DNA from: Spongilla lacustris
Taxonomy: Eukaryota > Porifera > Demospongiae > Spongillida > Spongillidae
Direction of reading: 5' to 3'
Assembly: GCA_949361645.1 (NCBI GenBank)
Contig: OX442417.1
Coordinates: 4,201,319 to 4,265,318, forward strand
Length of the DNA: 64,000 nucleotides
Of the stretch, positions 1 through 14,809 are shown piece after piece (within the stretch, counting starts at the first letter, position 1; each line of letters opens with the position of its first letter). The notes below the pieces were generated by a model, which saw only the letters and a program-made list of their open reading frames with translations, was not told the origin of the DNA and searched no databases. Position numbers and translations under genes: made by a program.

Positions 1-474
1 TGTGTAAACTGTTGGCTCCAACAATAGAGGCAGAACATAACCATTCATGACAGTATCTAATACCCATGGGGGAGCACACAATTCCTCCCTCCAAAATTTC
101 ACACACTCCCTTAAGCTACCCTTGACTGTATTACCACTGATTCTGGGCAGATGAAACTCTCCGTGCGCACCTGAAACGGCGTCCCAATCCAATTCTGCAT
201 GCATCTCATCTTCTCCATTAACAATTTCACAGGAATCTTCCACACCTTGACATGCGATAAATTCCCCACTAGCGCCCTTATTAGCACCAATGCACGTGCT
301 TGTACACGGGGCTAATATACCTTTCTCACTACACAAGCTTAACTTGCCCAAATTTGGAGGATACACGGTGGTTGCTGTGGACCGCTTCGGGCACTCTCTT
401 CTCATGTGCCCTGGCTCCCCACATGTGAAGCACGAGAAGGTTGACACGACCGCGCCCGTCAAACGCGGCCTCAC
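1..474 (-). CDS. Partial pol start of a second Ngaro-type element (zinc knuckle region)
   Basis: This is the mirror of 16173-16646 in the right arm. It is open to the window edge on the minus strand. It encodes a CCHC zinc knuckle (C-x2-C-x4-H-x4-C, around CFTCGEPGHMRREC) near the start and continues towards the reverse transcriptase, which lies outside the window. It follows the gag frame (487-1056) after one TAG codon, as in the right-hand copy. The sequence is identical to its partner as far as can be read, so the two copies separated recently, are being homogenised, or are an assembly duplicate. Confidence 0.7.
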   Translation of the reverse strand, partial: MRPRLTGAVVSTFSCFTCGEPGHMRRECPKRSTATTVYPPNLGKLSLCSEKGILAPCTSTCIGANKGASGEFIACQGVEDSCEIVNGEDEMHAELDWDAVSGAHGEFHLPRISGNTVKGSLRECVKFWREELCAPPWVLDTVMNGYVLPLLLEPTVYT

Positions 475-486
475 CGCAGGAGGAGC

Positions 487-1056
487 CTACGGCTGTTGTA
501 ACTGCCCTCCCCCCACGGGCTGCAAATTCTGCAATGCACTGCCGTCACTTCTCCCGTATTTTCGGCCCCGTCCAAGCCCTTCGGCCTTTCGCTTCCGAGC
601 GATAGTCCTTCCGGCGGCCAGCTCCGCACGCTCCATTCTTTTTTCGTCTCCGGAGTCATCTGCCAGGTCATCCTCAACGTACTCCTCCACGACAGCCCAC
701 CCCCATTCGGAGCGATCGGCCAGTTTTAACAGCTTCTGCCTGCGGGCTATTAGTGACATACCTTCCTCGGCTGCACCCATTGCTTTCTGCAGCCCTAGCT
801 TGCCCCTTTCGCCCAGATTGTCGGCATTCACTTTTTGCAGCCCGGCAGACACCTCCGCAAAAGCGTCTTCGACGTCTTGATTGAAATGAAATTGATTTTC
901 ATTCCCTTTTCTTCTAAACGTGTATGGGTCTCGGCGGCCACTAGATCTGGAGAGTTTCTGGGAGGCCTCCTCCTGCGCCGACCGCATCGCTTCCTGACCA
1001 TCTCGCAGCTTCCGCACCTCGCTTAAGAGTAGAGCCACTGCCTCTTCTGTCGCCAT
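487..1056 (-). CDS. gag: Gag-like ORF of left Ngaro-type element
   Basis: This 189-residue protein is identical to the one at 15591-16160 on the plus strand. It contains the block I recognise from DIRS/Ngaro gag-like proteins: an N-terminal helix, FRRKGNENQF around residue 48, then KLLKLADRSEWGWAVVEEY and DSGDEKRMERAELAAGR in the second half, and a basic tail. The presumed role is binding element RNA in a ribonucleoprotein particle. It ends at TAG, and the same frame continues into the zinc-knuckle/RT region. It lies divergently from the right copy, about 14.5 kb away. The overlapping 196-residue frame on the other strand is a shadow. Confidence 0.75.
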   Translation of the reverse strand: MATEEAVALLLSEVRKLRDGQEAMRSAQEEASQKLSRSSGRRDPYTFRRKGNENQFHFNQDVEDAFAEVSAGLQKVNADNLGERGKLGLQKAMGAAEEGMSLIARRQKLLKLADRSEWGWAVVEEYVEDDLADDSGDEKRMERAELAAGRTIARKRKAEGLGRGRKYGRSDGSALQNLQPVGGGQLQQP

Positions 1057-1076
1057 CGATCACAGGTAGAAGTCCA

Positions 1077-1175
1077 GGAAAAAGTTTGTAGCCACTTGTG
1101 CAAACGCTTAGACAGCTTACGGAGGGAGCATAGTTTCCGTCTAATTCACTACGTTCAAACGACGAAAACATATAT
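1077..1175 (-). repeat. A1 repeat of left Ngaro-type element
   Basis: Mirror of the A1 repeat at 15472-15570. It is the 5' terminal repeat just upstream of gag and contains the stretch ending ACAAACTTTTTCC. Confidence 0.65.
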
Positions 1176-1265
1176 GTACATTCAGGTGTGCTGTCTAACA
1201 ATTTACCGCCAATCATGCAATCAATTATAAACATTCCGGTATTTTCCTAATCGTATTCACGGAAC

Positions 1266-1840
1266 TGACTACAAACCGTTCCCAATGCCCAGAGCATGTG
1301 CTAATGGTGCACATGCAAGCAAGGGGACAACACTACATTCTCCTAGGGTCACTTCTATGGGAAGGATGGGTCAAGTCCCTAGGAGGAAACCTATTTTTCA
1401 GGTTAACATGACTGATGACTACCAAACCTTTCCCAATGCCCAGAGCATGTCCTAAGGGTGCTGAAACAAGGGGACAAGACTACTCAATGACTTTCTGCTA
1501 GGATCACTTCTATAACATGTCATCAACTGGGAAGGATGGGTCAAGTCCCCAGGAAGAAACCTATCTTTGAGGTTAACATGACTACCAAACCTTTCCCAAT
1601 GCCCAGAGCATGTGCTAAGGGTGTAGAAACAAGGGGACAAGACTACTCAATGACTTTCTGCTAGGGTCACTTCTATAACATGTCATCAACTGGGAAGGAT
1701 GGGTCAAGTCCCAAGGAAGAAACCTATCTTTCAGGTTAACATTTTTACCAAACCTTTCCCAATGCCGAGAGCATGTAGTAAGGATGCACAAACAAGTGGA
1801 CAACACTACTGACTGACTTTCTGCTAGGGTCAAGACTATC
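1266..1840 (-). repeat. 163-bp tandem repeat, about 4 copies (left arm)
   Basis: Mirror of 14810-15380. Each unit carries GCATTGGGAAAGGTTTGGT (as its complement here), a GTTAACCT block and a TAGCAGAAAGTCA block. Units are 163, 163 and about 151 bp apart. The array flanks the 5' end of the Ngaro-type element. Confidence 0.8.
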
Positions 1841-3695
1841 ACATATGATATGAACCAGTCGGAGAGATCTAGAGATGCGTATATACATGTATAATTTTTG
1901 ACTTTCTGCATACTGACAAATGGATATAGCAAGCAATTCAATTAACTTTGATACTAGCTAGCTAGCTTGTTTTTAATACCGCTTTAATTTGTTACAATAC
2001 ATGTACATGCGCATTATAAACACACCATGCAGCATGCAACTAGTCTGGGAGACACTGCAATTACAATAATGCAGTTAAATGCTTACATACAGGGTGTCCA
2101 CGAATGAACGCAACGCTTTTGATTTTGAATAACTTTTGATAGGATGGAGCAAAAAATCTGGTATCTTGAAACAAAGTTGGTCGGTTTCCTCAAATTTTGT
2201 TTCCAATAATTTAATTAAAACATTATTAATAATGCTAATTAATTTTAATAAGCACAACAAATTAACTGATTTAAAAGGTCGTCTGTGTTCAGGTATCGGT
2301 TGCGAAGCTTCGATCAAAATATTGGATTTTTTCAACGGAAACTACGATCCACTGCCTATTTTTCTTCGCATACGCATGCGCACACGACCTCGTCCTAAGA
2401 CTTAATCTCATAATTAAATCAATTAGCACAATCGCACAGAGAGGCAATGAACGGTGTGGTACGTACGGATTGATATGCGGTGCCATTCTGTGAGTTAGTG
2501 AATCTGAGACGCACACACGCGGGTTAGTAGACACGCAAAAATGAAATGTAAGAATTGATCACATACCTTCCAGCTCTCTCAGAGCTAATAATAACCTATA
2601 CCAGCATCTCAAGCAGCACGCAGTAACTTGTGCGCAGACCTGATTTTGTCTCATAGCTAGGCTACATGTATATCGCTGTGTCTACGGCTTAAAGAATACT
2701 TTTGTGTCATGTGAGTGCCATTTATGGAAGCCTCGTACCATCCATATGTGAAAGATCAGTGAGCATTCAAGCCTCCATCCAGTGCTGTTGAGGTTATCTG
2801 CTTAGAAAACCTCTAAGGGTGTGCTTTCATTTAAATTGTAACGTTGTGTGTTATTCCTTCAGTAAAAAAATAACGGAATAGGTATGGGGAAAGTTCCAGT
2901 TTTAAAGAAAGACCTGTGTGCTTTGCAATCATGATGTGAGCTACCCTTAATTGTTGCTGGTTTTAGATGATAGTGTGCACAAATTCTGTTACTTAGAGTA
3001 AATTTATTTTAAAGCACTGACAAATGTTGCAAACCTCCAGCAAGGTTGTAGATGATTTGTTTCTGCTGTGCTTTACTTTCAATGCTCCATTTTCTGAAGC
3101 TCGTGTTTGAATGATATCATGGAAAGTGTGCCATTTAAAGATAGGGTGTGCTTTAATTTCAATGCATAACACATGGGTAGGCTCTCTTGTTTAGGAAATG
3201 CCTGTAGTTGTGATTTGAAGAATTGCCTTGGTATCGACTAATGCTGCAAGTAGTTTTAATTCTGATGCTGCAATTGGATTTCAGAGTAGTATTACAGCAC
3301 CATGTTGTGTTTGCTGTTGTGATGTTGCAAGCCTACTTCTAGGTTTTAGATGGTGGATATAAGTGTTTGAGCCTTTTAGCTACTGCGTAACCAAGTCAAT
3401 GTAGGAGTACTCTCTGCTTTAAGACTCAGATATTATTTGTCTATAGAAAAGCTTCACCGTCTAGAAAATAATAAATTACACCTGTAGGAACTCATCTGTA
3501 GGAACTGTAGAGTATTGAAAACATTACTGTTTGAAGAGATTAATGTTGTGAGCCATTTAGCTAAGTTCCCTGGACATTGTGCATAATTTCATACCATCCA
3601 GCAATGTGTTTGCACACAAAAGGATTTGAAGTATGTGCTTGGAAAATCCCTGTCTAAATGAGGGTGTGCTTTTATTGAAATCTTGTGAGTTTCAT

Positions 3696-3696
<1 letters not shown>

Positions 3697-3765
<69 letters not shown>

Positions 3766-3770
3766 CGCGC
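3697..3770 (+). repeat. (GT)n followed by (GC)n microsatellite
   Basis: About 60 bp of GT and then 14 bp of GC, a potential Z-DNA-forming run. The mirrored copy at 12900-12950 has a clearly shorter dinucleotide tract, so the arms differ here. Confidence 0.95.
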
Positions 3771-4980
3771 ACGAAATGAAAGACCTGTGTGCTTTGCAAT
3801 CATGATGTGAGCTACCCTTAATTATTGCTGGTTTTAGATGATAGTGTGCACAAATTCTGTTACTTAGGGTGAATTTATATTAAAGCACTGACAAATGTTG
3901 CAAACCTCCAGCAGGTTTTAGATGATTTGTTTAAAGAGAAGCTGTGCTTTACTTTCAATGCTCCATTTTTTGAAGCTCGTGTTTGGATGATATCATGGAA
4001 AGTGTGCCGTTTAAAGATAGGGTGTGCTTTAATTTCAATGCATAGATTTTGAGTCTCTACCTCGTTTTAAATAACAAACCTGTGTGCTTGCATCAAGTTG
4101 TAGCTATTTCCGTATCATAATGTTTTTAACCTTTGCTTATGGATATCTGTTACTTTATGCTTGACAGCCTAATATTGCAACCTACCAGTTAGGATTGGGG
4201 AAAGATGAATCATGTAGGGACAAACTCTAGTATTTAAGTGAGTCGTGTTTTTATGTTAGGGGCCGATGCTTTCGTTTTAGAGTATCAGCTTATGTGTCAA
4301 GATGATTTCATCGAAAGAGTACTAGTGCCATTTAAAGATTGGGTGTGCTTTAATTTCAATGCATAACACATGGGTAGGCTCTCTTATTTAGGAAATGCCT
4401 ATAGATCTAGATGTGATTTGAAGAATTGCTTTAGTATCAACTTGCATCGTGATGTGGGCCTCTTGGCTAGTTCCAGATCATGTTGTTCTTAAATTATGCA
4501 TTAACAGACTTCTTTGTTATGTCGCAGTGTTTTAAAGCATTGAATAATGTTTACAGCTTCCAGCAAGGTTTAAAATGTTTGGGAAGATAGCAGTATGTCT
4601 TAAGACAACAATTACATGCATCATGTTGTGATCCTAGCTCTTAGCTACATGTAGTTCTCAGATGTTGCTATAATGAAATGGACTGCTCAGAAAAGCTCTG
4701 TGTTCTTGAAAATGTATGTTAAAGCTACAAATTACATATGTAGGAACTGTAGAGTATTGGCTGTTTTAAGAAAGAGATGTTGTGAGCAATTAAGTTCCCT
4801 GGACATTGTGCATGCATGTGAGCACTAAGTATCTGAGGGTATGCTTTAATTTCATACCATCCAGTTATGTGTTTGCACACAAAAGGGTTGAGCATACTGC
4901 TAAAGTATGCTAGCAGTATGCACTTGAAAAACATCTAGCTAAATGAGGGTGTGCTTTTATTCAAATGTTGTGAGCTTCAT

Positions 4981-5113
<133 letters not shown>

Positions 5114-7563
5114 ATGTGCGTGTATATGTTATTGATGGTAGAGTCTGTTTTAAAAGCCTCAGGACTGTTGTTGTGGGAGGTTGTGAGTTCATTTTTGGTT
5201 ACAAGCCTCTAGCTAGGTTTCAGATGTGTGGATAGATGTGTGGTTGCATCATGATCAGGTTGTGATTGAGCCTTGTAACTAGTTCTAGATTATAATGTTT
5301 GTTGTAGTATATGCTTTAAGGCCCTATTATTTAAATTGACTCACATCTTCATGTCATGGTGTGCCTATCAACTCAATGGTGTCAAACCTTCACCTAGATT
5401 TTCATAGGAAAACTGCCATTTTTAATGAGAAGGAATGCATCATGTAGCAAGTTCCCATGTCATAGTTCTCTTGTTTTGTTATGTGAGCTTTCAATACCGG
5501 TCCAGTAAAGTGATCTTTGCAGAGAATGATTGTACATTTAGCTGAGGTATGAAAACCACAGTGTCAAATCTGGGTGTACTTTAAAATGTAAAGTTGTGCA
5601 CTTCTAGATGTGTGTTATTTGTAAAATAAGGTTAGAACACCTGTAGGTTTTAGATGAGTTGGATGATTACTATTGATAAAAAGATCTGCTTTGCATCAAG
5701 ATGTGAGCCTTATTGCTAGTTCCAGATGATAGTTTAAGCTGTTGCTTGTGTAATTGATCTGGTTTTTAAACAAATTCTTTTGGTTTAAAGCACTGCCAAA
5801 TGTTACATTCTTCCAGCAAGGTTTTTTTTTAACCATCCTGTTATGCAAACTAATTGTGCGTGGTGGTTGGAAAACGTCTGTGTTAAATGAGAGTGTGGTT
5901 TTGTTGAAATTTTGTGTCTGCGTGTGTTATGGTTTTATAGTAATTGAATATTTCTGCTTTAAAATACTTCTCTTGTTGTGACTTGAAGTTTTGATTCATG
6001 TTTGGAACCTTGCAAACCTCCAGCTTAGTTTCAGATGATTGTGAAGACTGCTGTTTTCATAGAGTTGTGGTTGCATCTGAGCCTTGTAGTTTGTTCCATA
6101 TCTACGTTGCGTATGGATGGACTCTGCTTTAAGGCTCTCAAGTATCTCATGTTTTCTGTTATGCCATTGTGTGCCCTTCAGCTACATTTTCATAGGAAGA
6201 CACTGCACTGCACCTTTAGGAGAGGGCATGCATCATGCTTCCCAGGTCACAGGTGTCCAGACCAACATGTGGGTAGCTTTTTTGTTATGTGAAGGTGTAC
6301 TTTCAATATGTATCCAGTAAAGAAATCATTGCACAAAGTGATTATCCATGCTGTGGAGGTATGAAAACTTGTGTTAAATGAGGGTGAGCTTTTATTGAAA
6401 ATGTAATGTTGTGAGCTTTTAGCTGTGAGTGTTAAAAGTAAGGTTAGAGGTAGTCTCTGCATGCTTAAAAAATACACTTGTAGGTTTTATATTATGGGGA
6501 AGGTTACAGTTTTAAACTATGCTAATTCCAGGTCATAGTGTGTGCTGTTGTTAATATCAAGCTGCTTAAAAAAATTCCTGTTGCTATGTTAGGGTTTACG
6601 TTCATTTTTAAGCACTGGCAAATGGTATAAGCCTCCAGCAAGGTTTTAGATCATTTGTTTTAAGAGAAGGTGTGCTTTATTTTCAATTCCCACCCCAGAT
6701 CCTTTTTTGGTGCTTATGAATGGATGGGCTCTCTTCTTCTTAAATGCACGACTCAGACGAGCCTTGTTGTGATATGAAGGAGTGTTTTCATTACAAGATA
6801 ATGTTACAAGCCAGCAGTTAGGTTCACAATGCTTGGATTTAAGAGCGGTGCATGACATTGTTTCATGTTACAAGCCCATTGGCTAGTTCCCAGGTTATGG
6901 TGGGCATCATAGTTTCATATGCTTTCATTTCATTGCATTGAGTGATGTAATACGTTGCACAAGGTAAATGTGTTTAAGGTAATATGTAATATTGTGAGTT
7001 TCTTTTTAAAAGAGAAGTCTAGGTTTTACATGGTTGTGAAGAAAAGAGGTGTGCTTTGCATGATGATGTTAGCCTCTTAGCTAGCTCCCAGATCACAATT
7101 TGTTTATGTTGAGAGTATGCTCTTTTATTTAAGACACTCTAGGGTGTGCTTTCATTTCAGAGTATAAGCTAATGTGTCGAGCCTTTAGCTAGGTGTTAGA
7201 TGATATGGAAGGCTGCTACATGTATGTTAAGAGGAGTGCTTAATTTGGATGCATCGTGAAGTTCTCCAATTTCATGAGAGGTTGTGCTCCAGTGATGCAA
7301 TTTTTTCCAAGGTGATTGATGTACATGCCGTTTGAATTTTGTGCTAAGATAATCCCCGTGTTAAATAAGGGTGTGCTTTTTATTGTAATATTATGAGCTT
7401 CTAGCTTTGTGTAATTCATTTAAAATTAAATAGTAGTCTATGCTTAAATTTATATCTGTATGTGGGAAAAGTGCCATTTAAAGAGAGGGCTTGCGTTGAT
7501 TCATCACGTTGCCTACATGTATGTATGGGTAGACACTCTCTTCTTTAAGAGACTCCTGTTTTG

Positions 7564-9611
7564 TGAGGGAGTGTCATCAAAGCATCCACTAATATCATTT
7601 AGGATGATTAGCATCATGTCTTCCATGGTCCCATATCAAATTTAAATACCAACCTAAGCACAGTGCTTCGGCGAAAAAATTTTCAGGATGAGTAGTCCCT
7701 CCTGAACCTGCTTACTGTGAGGTAGGCATGTTTCCCACTCTCATTATAGAACCTGCTCTTTGCTTTACTGTCAGCCTATGGGCTCTTGCTGCTCGAGGCA
7801 TTCTTCACAGTACATGTGCACATACATGTAAACTGAGGAACTTTATACTATTTTTGTATAATCTAATTGGTCTCCAAATGCTGCATGCATTCTATTGGTC
7901 AACTATCCCTGCCGCCATTTCAATAAGCAGTCTTAAGCATTCTCTGACAAAAAACATACCTTGCCAAAAATAAAAAGGAAAAGCAAGGGTTTTTTTTTTT
8001 TTTTTCTTGAAAAGTCTCTGCACAAAAGTACTCTTATTTGAATGTGAGGGTGTTTTTTTCCATTTCAAAGCACTACTAGTATATACATTTTATGTTAAAT
8101 GTCTCCAGCTAGCCCCCAGTTTGAAAGGCTGATGACTGAAGCTCATGTTTGCTCTGCTTTGTTGTTAAGTGAGATAGTGCTTTATTTTATAGAAGATTAT
8201 TTTGCATGCTGTTGTGAGGTACATGTATGGAGAGAGTATTCAAAAACAGTCATTACAATGGAGTTTATGTCCTTTTAGTGAGCTACCATTATGGATTTTG
8301 TTGAATCAAGGTTATCAAAATACATGTAGTTCTACATTTTGGATGTTGGGGTCTAATTAAATTCATAGCAAAGGACATGCATGAGGTTTTATATGAATTT
8401 AATTTACATTGTTCCTTAATGTGAGAGATGTTACTGATATAAGTTCACCATCTGTTTTACTCAGCAAGGTACTCACTACAGTGTATGTCTTCCATGTTCC
8501 CATATGCTCTTCAAATACATGTACAAGTAGATTTTTAAATAAATGTACATGTAGTGGAATGTGCCTGTATGATGATGTCCCAGGTTGTAGTGTAATGTCA
8601 CACAAGATGACTGTGCATTCGTACTTTAAAAAATATATATATTTAAAATAAGGGTGTGCTTTCATTGAAGATGAATGTTGTGACAGTTCATACATGTTGA
8701 AAGCTAGTACAACCAGCCTCATTTAACACAGACATTTTCTAGGCAACATAACGACAGGAATCTATTAAAGTTGTGAGCTGGTCTACCCATACTTGAGCAC
8801 TGACACTATGACCTGAAAACTAACCACTCTTAAATCCATGCCTTGGAAATCTATGCGGCTTGCAACATAGTTGATACTTAAAAATGAAAGCACACAACAC
8901 GTGTCTCCATGAGACGAGAGCCTGACCATACATAACCAACAGCACAAGTTGTGATCTGGAAACTAACACATTATGATGCAAAGTACACCTCTCTTAAAAC
9001 TGTAATCTTACACAGCCAGTATTTTTAAGCAGAGAATACCCCTAACCTTACTTTTAAAGGAATAACACACAAAAGTGACACAGCTCTAAGTTAAGCTTAC
9101 AGCATTTGTATCATGAAAGCTCGGCTAACTTAACACAGAGCTCTTCCAAGCACAAACTTTAACAGCATGTGTAAATTGCTCAATTAAATTACTGGCTGTA
9201 TTGAAAGCACATATTCACATAACAAAAAACAAAAAACAAAAAAACCCCCCAGAGAATCTACCCCTGCACACATAGCCTCACTATGAAAACTGGAACACGC
9301 AACGTGCATATCACATAAAACCTTAAACCCCAGCTTAATCATATCTGTAAATAGCTTAGGGGCTAAAACAGGATGCATTAAAGCAGCTGCTGTCTTAAAA
9401 CAGCATTCTTCCCAATTATCACTCCGTCATTTAATGCAGAGGTTTTCTAAGCAATAGTTCAAAATTTTATTACAGATAGCTTTGAAATGAATGCACACAA
9501 GAGTCTCTTAAAGCAAAGCAGCCAATAATATTAATATTTATGTACATAATCTGGAAACCAGCTAGGTACCTCACAACATAATGCATCTAATCATCCGAAA
9601 ATGTGATGCTT
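7564..9611. other. Central spacer of the inverted repeat
   Basis: The arms lose alignable symmetry between these points. The left side contains a piece unlike the surrounding units (about 7640-7980) and a T run near 7990-8005. The repeat units on either side switch orientation at about 8700-8720 (GGGTGTGCTTT before, its complement after). I see no gene here. Confidence 0.6.
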
Positions 9612-11301
9612 GAAAACAGGAGTCTCTTAAAGAAGAGAATGTCTACCCATACATACATGTAGGCAACGTGATGAATCAAAGCACGCCCTCTCTTAAAATG
9701 GCACTTCCCACTCATCAGATATAAATTTATACAGAGACTACTATTTACATGTAATTTTAAAGGAATCACAAATTAAAGCTAGAAGCTCACAATACTACAA
9801 TAAATAGCACACCCTTATTTAACACAGGGATTTTCTTAGCACATACATTGTACTTCAACAGCATATCACCTTGGGAAATATTGCATAACTGGATGCTATG
9901 AAATAAAAGCACAACCTTTCATGGAGTTTGAGAACTTAAATAAGATAAATACTCATACATAAACAACAGACTGGGATATTGGATGAGAAGTTTGCAACAT
10001 GATGCATTCAAACTAAAGCACTCCTCTTAACACAGCAGTCTTCCAAATCATCTAACACCTAGCTAGAGGCTCAACACATATACTCTGAAATGAAAGCACT
10101 CCCTAACATACATGTACAACGTGAATGTCTTAAATAAAAGAGCATACTCTCAACATAAACAAATTGTGATCTGGGAGCTAGCTAAGAGGCTAACATCATC
10201 ATGCAAAGCACACCTCTTTTCTTCACAACCATGTAAAACCTAGACTACTCTTTTAAAAAGAAACTCACAATATTACATATTACCTTAAACACATTTACCT
10301 TGTGCAACGTATTACATCACTCAATGCAATGAAATGAAAGCACATAAAAATATGATGCCCACCATAACCTGGGAACTAGCTAATGGGCTTGTAACATGAA
10401 ACAATGTCATGCACCGCTCTTAAATCCAAGCATTGTGAACCTAACTGCTGGCTTGTAACATTATCTTGTAATGAAAACACTCCTTCATATCACAACAAGG
10501 CTCGTCTGAGTCGTGCATTTAAGAAGAAGAGAGCCCATCCATTCATAAGCACCAAAAAAGGATCTGGGGTGGGAATTGAAAATAAAGCGCACCTTCTCTT
10601 ATAACAAATGATCTAAACTCTTGCTGGAGGCTTATACCATTTGCCAGTGCTTAAAAATGAAAGTAAATTCCCTAACATTACAACAGGAATTTTTTTAAGC
10701 AGCTTGATATAAAGAACAGCCCACACTATGATATAGAAGCAACCTTCCCCATCCATCTAGCTAAAACGTACATGTACAGCAACACACTGCTTGAAGCTTA
10801 CAACTTTACATTTTCAATGAAAGCACACCCTCATTTAACACAGCAGTTTTCATACCTCAGCAGCATGCACAATCATTTGGTGCAAATATTTCTTTACTCG
10901 TCAGGGATTGAAAGCTCAGATAACAAAACAAGAGAATCTACCCACATGTTGGTCCAACTATGAAATACGAACTTGCTACATGATGCATTCCTTCTCTTAT
11001 AAAATGGCATTTTAAAATCTTGACACAATTGAGTTGATAAGCACACCATGACATAAAGACATGAGTCAATTAAAATAAGAGGGCCTTAAAGCATATGCAA
11101 TAACAAACATTATGATATTTAACTAGCTACATGGCTCAATCGCAACCTGATCATGATGCAACCACAACAACAACCACAACTCTATGAAAAATACACATCT
11201 GAAACTTAGCTGGAGGCTTGTAACCAAAAATGAAATCAATCCCCCCAAAACAACAGTCCTGAGGCTTTTAAAACAGACTCTACCATCAATAACATATACA
11301 T

Positions 11302-11518
<217 letters not shown>

Positions 11519-12899
11519 ATGAAGCTCACAACATTTGAATAAAAGCACACCCTCATTTAGCTAGAAGTTTTTCAAGTGCATACTTTAACAGTATGCTCAA
11601 CCCTTTTGTGTGCAAACACATAACTGGATGGTATGAAATTAAAGCATACCCTCAGATACTTAGTGCTCACATGCATGCACAATGTCCAGGGAACTTAATT
11701 GCTCACAACATCTCTTTCTTAAAACAGCCAATACTCTACAGTTCCTACATATGTAATTTGTAGCTTTAACATACATTTTCAAGAACACAGAGCTTTTCTG
11801 AGCACACATACACATGTAACACCTGAGTCTCTTAAAGCAGAGAGTACTCTACATTGACTTGGTGACGCAGTACTGAGTAGCTAAAAGTCTCACAATATTA
11901 TTGATGTAAGGACATGCACCACACTTATATCCAACCATCTAAAACCTAGCAGGAGGCTTGCAACATCACAACAGGGATCTCCTAAAGTCCATTTCATTAT
12001 AGCAACATCTGAGAACTACATGTAGCTAAGAGCTAGGATCACAACATGATGCATGTAATTGTTGTCTTAAGACATACTGCTATCTTCCCAAACATTTTAA
12101 ACCTTGCTGGAAGCTGTAAACATTATTCAATGCTTTAAAACACTGCGACATAACAAAGAAGTCTGTTAATGCATAATTTAAGAACAACATGATCTGGAAC
12201 TAGCCAAGAGGCCCACATCACGATGCAAGTTGATACTAAAGCAATTCTTCAAATTACATCTAGATCTATAGGCATTTCCTAAATAAGAGAGCCTACCCAT
12301 GTGTTATGCATTGAAATTAAAGCACACCCAATCTTTAAATGGCACTAGTACTCTTTCGATGAAATCATCTTGACACATAAGCTGATACTCTAAAACGAAA
12401 GCATCGGCCCCTAACATAAAAACACGACTCACTTAAATACTAGAGTTTGTCCCTACATGATTCATCTTTCCCCAATCCTAACTGGTAGGTTGCAATATTA
12501 GGCTGTCAAGCATAAAGTAACAGATATCCATAAGCAAAGGTTAAAAACATTATGATACGGAAATAGCTACAACTTGATGCAAGCACACAGGTTTGTTATT
12601 TAAAACGAGGTAGAGACTCAAAATCTATGCATTGAAATTAAAGCACACCCTATCTTTAAACGGCACACTTTCCATGATATCATCCAAACACGAGCTTCAA
12701 AAAATGGAGCATTGAAAGTAAAGCACAGCTTCTCTTTAAACAAATCATCTAAAACCTGCTGGAGGTTTGCAACATTTGTCAGTGCTTTAATATAAATTCA
12801 CCCTAAGTAACAGAATTTGTGCACACTATCATCTAAAACCAGCAATAATTAAGGGTAGCTCACATCATGATTGCAAAGCACACAGGTCTTTCATTTCGT

Positions 12900-12906
12900 G
12901 CGCGCG

Positions 12907-12951
<45 letters not shown>
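12900..12951 (+). repeat. (GC)n(CA)n microsatellite
   Basis: Mirror of 3697-3770 with a shorter CA part (about 36 bp). Confidence 0.95.
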
Positions 12952-12952
<1 letters not shown>

Positions 12953-14809
12953 ATGAAACTCACAAGATTTCAATAAAATCACACCCTCATTTAGACAGGG
13001 ATTTTCCAAGCACATACTTCAAATCCTTTTGTGTGCAAACACATTGCTGGATGGTATGAAATTATGCACAATGTCCAGGGAACTTAGCTAAATGGCTCAC
13101 AACATTAATCTCTTCAAACAGTAATGTTTTCAATACTCTACAGTTCCTACAGATGAGTTCCTACAGGTGTAATTTATTATTTTCTAGACGGTGAAGCTTT
13201 TCTATAGACAAATAATATCTGAGTCTTAAAGCAGAGAGTACTCCTACATTGACTTGGTTACGCAGTAGCTAAAAGGCTCAAACACTTATATCCACCATCT
13301 AAAACCTAGAAGTAGGCTTGCAACATCACAACAGCAAACACAACATGGTGCTGTAATACTACTCTGAAATCCAATTGCAGCATCAGAATTAAACCTACTT
13401 GCAGCATTAGTCGATACCAAGGCAATTCTTCAAATCACAACTACAGGCATTTCCTAAACAAGAGAGCCTACCCATGTGTTATGCATTGAAATTAAAGCAC
13501 ACCCTATCTTTAAATGGCACACTTTCCATGATATCATTCAAACACGAGCTTCAGAAAATGGAGCATTGAAAGTAAAGCACAGCAGAAACAAATCATCTAC
13601 AACCTTGCTGGAGGTTTGCAACATTTGTCAGTGCTTTAAAATAAATTTACTCTAAGTAACAGAATTTGTGCACACTATCATCTAAAACCAGCAACAATTA
13701 AGGGTAGCTCACATCATGATTGCAAAGCACACAGGTCTTTCTTTAAAACTGGAACTTTCCCCATACCTATTCCGTTATTTTTTACTGAAGGAATAACACA
13801 CAACGTTACAATTTAAATGAAAGCACACCCTTAGAGGTTTTCTAAGCAGATAACCTCAACAGCACTGGATGGAGGCTTGAATGCTCACTGATCTTTCACA
13901 TATGGATGGTACGAGGCTTCCATAAATGGCACTCACATGACACAAAAGTATTCTTTAAGCCGTAGACACAGCGATATACATGTAGCCTAGCTATGAGACA
14001 AAATCAGGTCTGCGCACAAGTTACTGCGTGCTGCTTGAGATGCTGGTATAGGTTATTATTAGCTCTGAGAGAGCTGGAAGGTATGTGATCAATTCTTACA
14101 TTTCATTTTTGCGTGTCTACTAACCCGCGTGTGTGCGTCTCAGATTCACTAACTCACAGAATGGCACCGCATATCAATCCGTACGTACCACACCGTTCAT
14201 TGCCTCTCTGTGCGATTGTGCTAATTGATTTAATTATGAGATTAAGTCTTAGGACGAGGTCGTGTGCGCATGCGTATGCGAAGAAAAATAGGCAGTGGAT
14301 CGTAGTTTCCGTTGAAAAAATCCAATATTTTGATCGAAGCTTCGCAACCGATACCTGAACACAGACGACCTTTTAAATCAGTTAATTTGTTGTGCTTATT
14401 AAAATTAATTAGCATTATTAATAATGTTTTAATTAAATTATTGGAAACAAAATTTGAGGAAACCGACCAACTTTGTTTCAAGATACCAGATTTTTTGCTC
14501 CATCCTATCAAAAGTTATTCAAAATCAAAAGCGTTGCGTTCATTCGTGGACACCCTGTATGTAAGCATTTAACTGCATTATTGTAATTGCAGTGTCTCCC
14601 AGACTAGTTGCATGCTGCATGGTGTGTTTATAATGCGCATGTACATGTATTGTAACAAATTAAAGCGGTATTAAAAACAAGCTAGCTAGCTAGTATCAAA
14701 GTTAATTGAATTGCTTGCTATATCCATTTGTCAGTATGCAGAAAGTCAAAAATTATACATGTATATACGCATCTCTAGATCTCTCCGACTGGTTCATATC
14801 ATATGTGAT

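Noticed and set aside
290..880. 196-residue plus-strand frame (and its mirror at 15767-16357)
   Set aside because: It is antisense to gag and the zinc knuckle of the Ngaro-type elements, which have family motifs; its own sequence has none.
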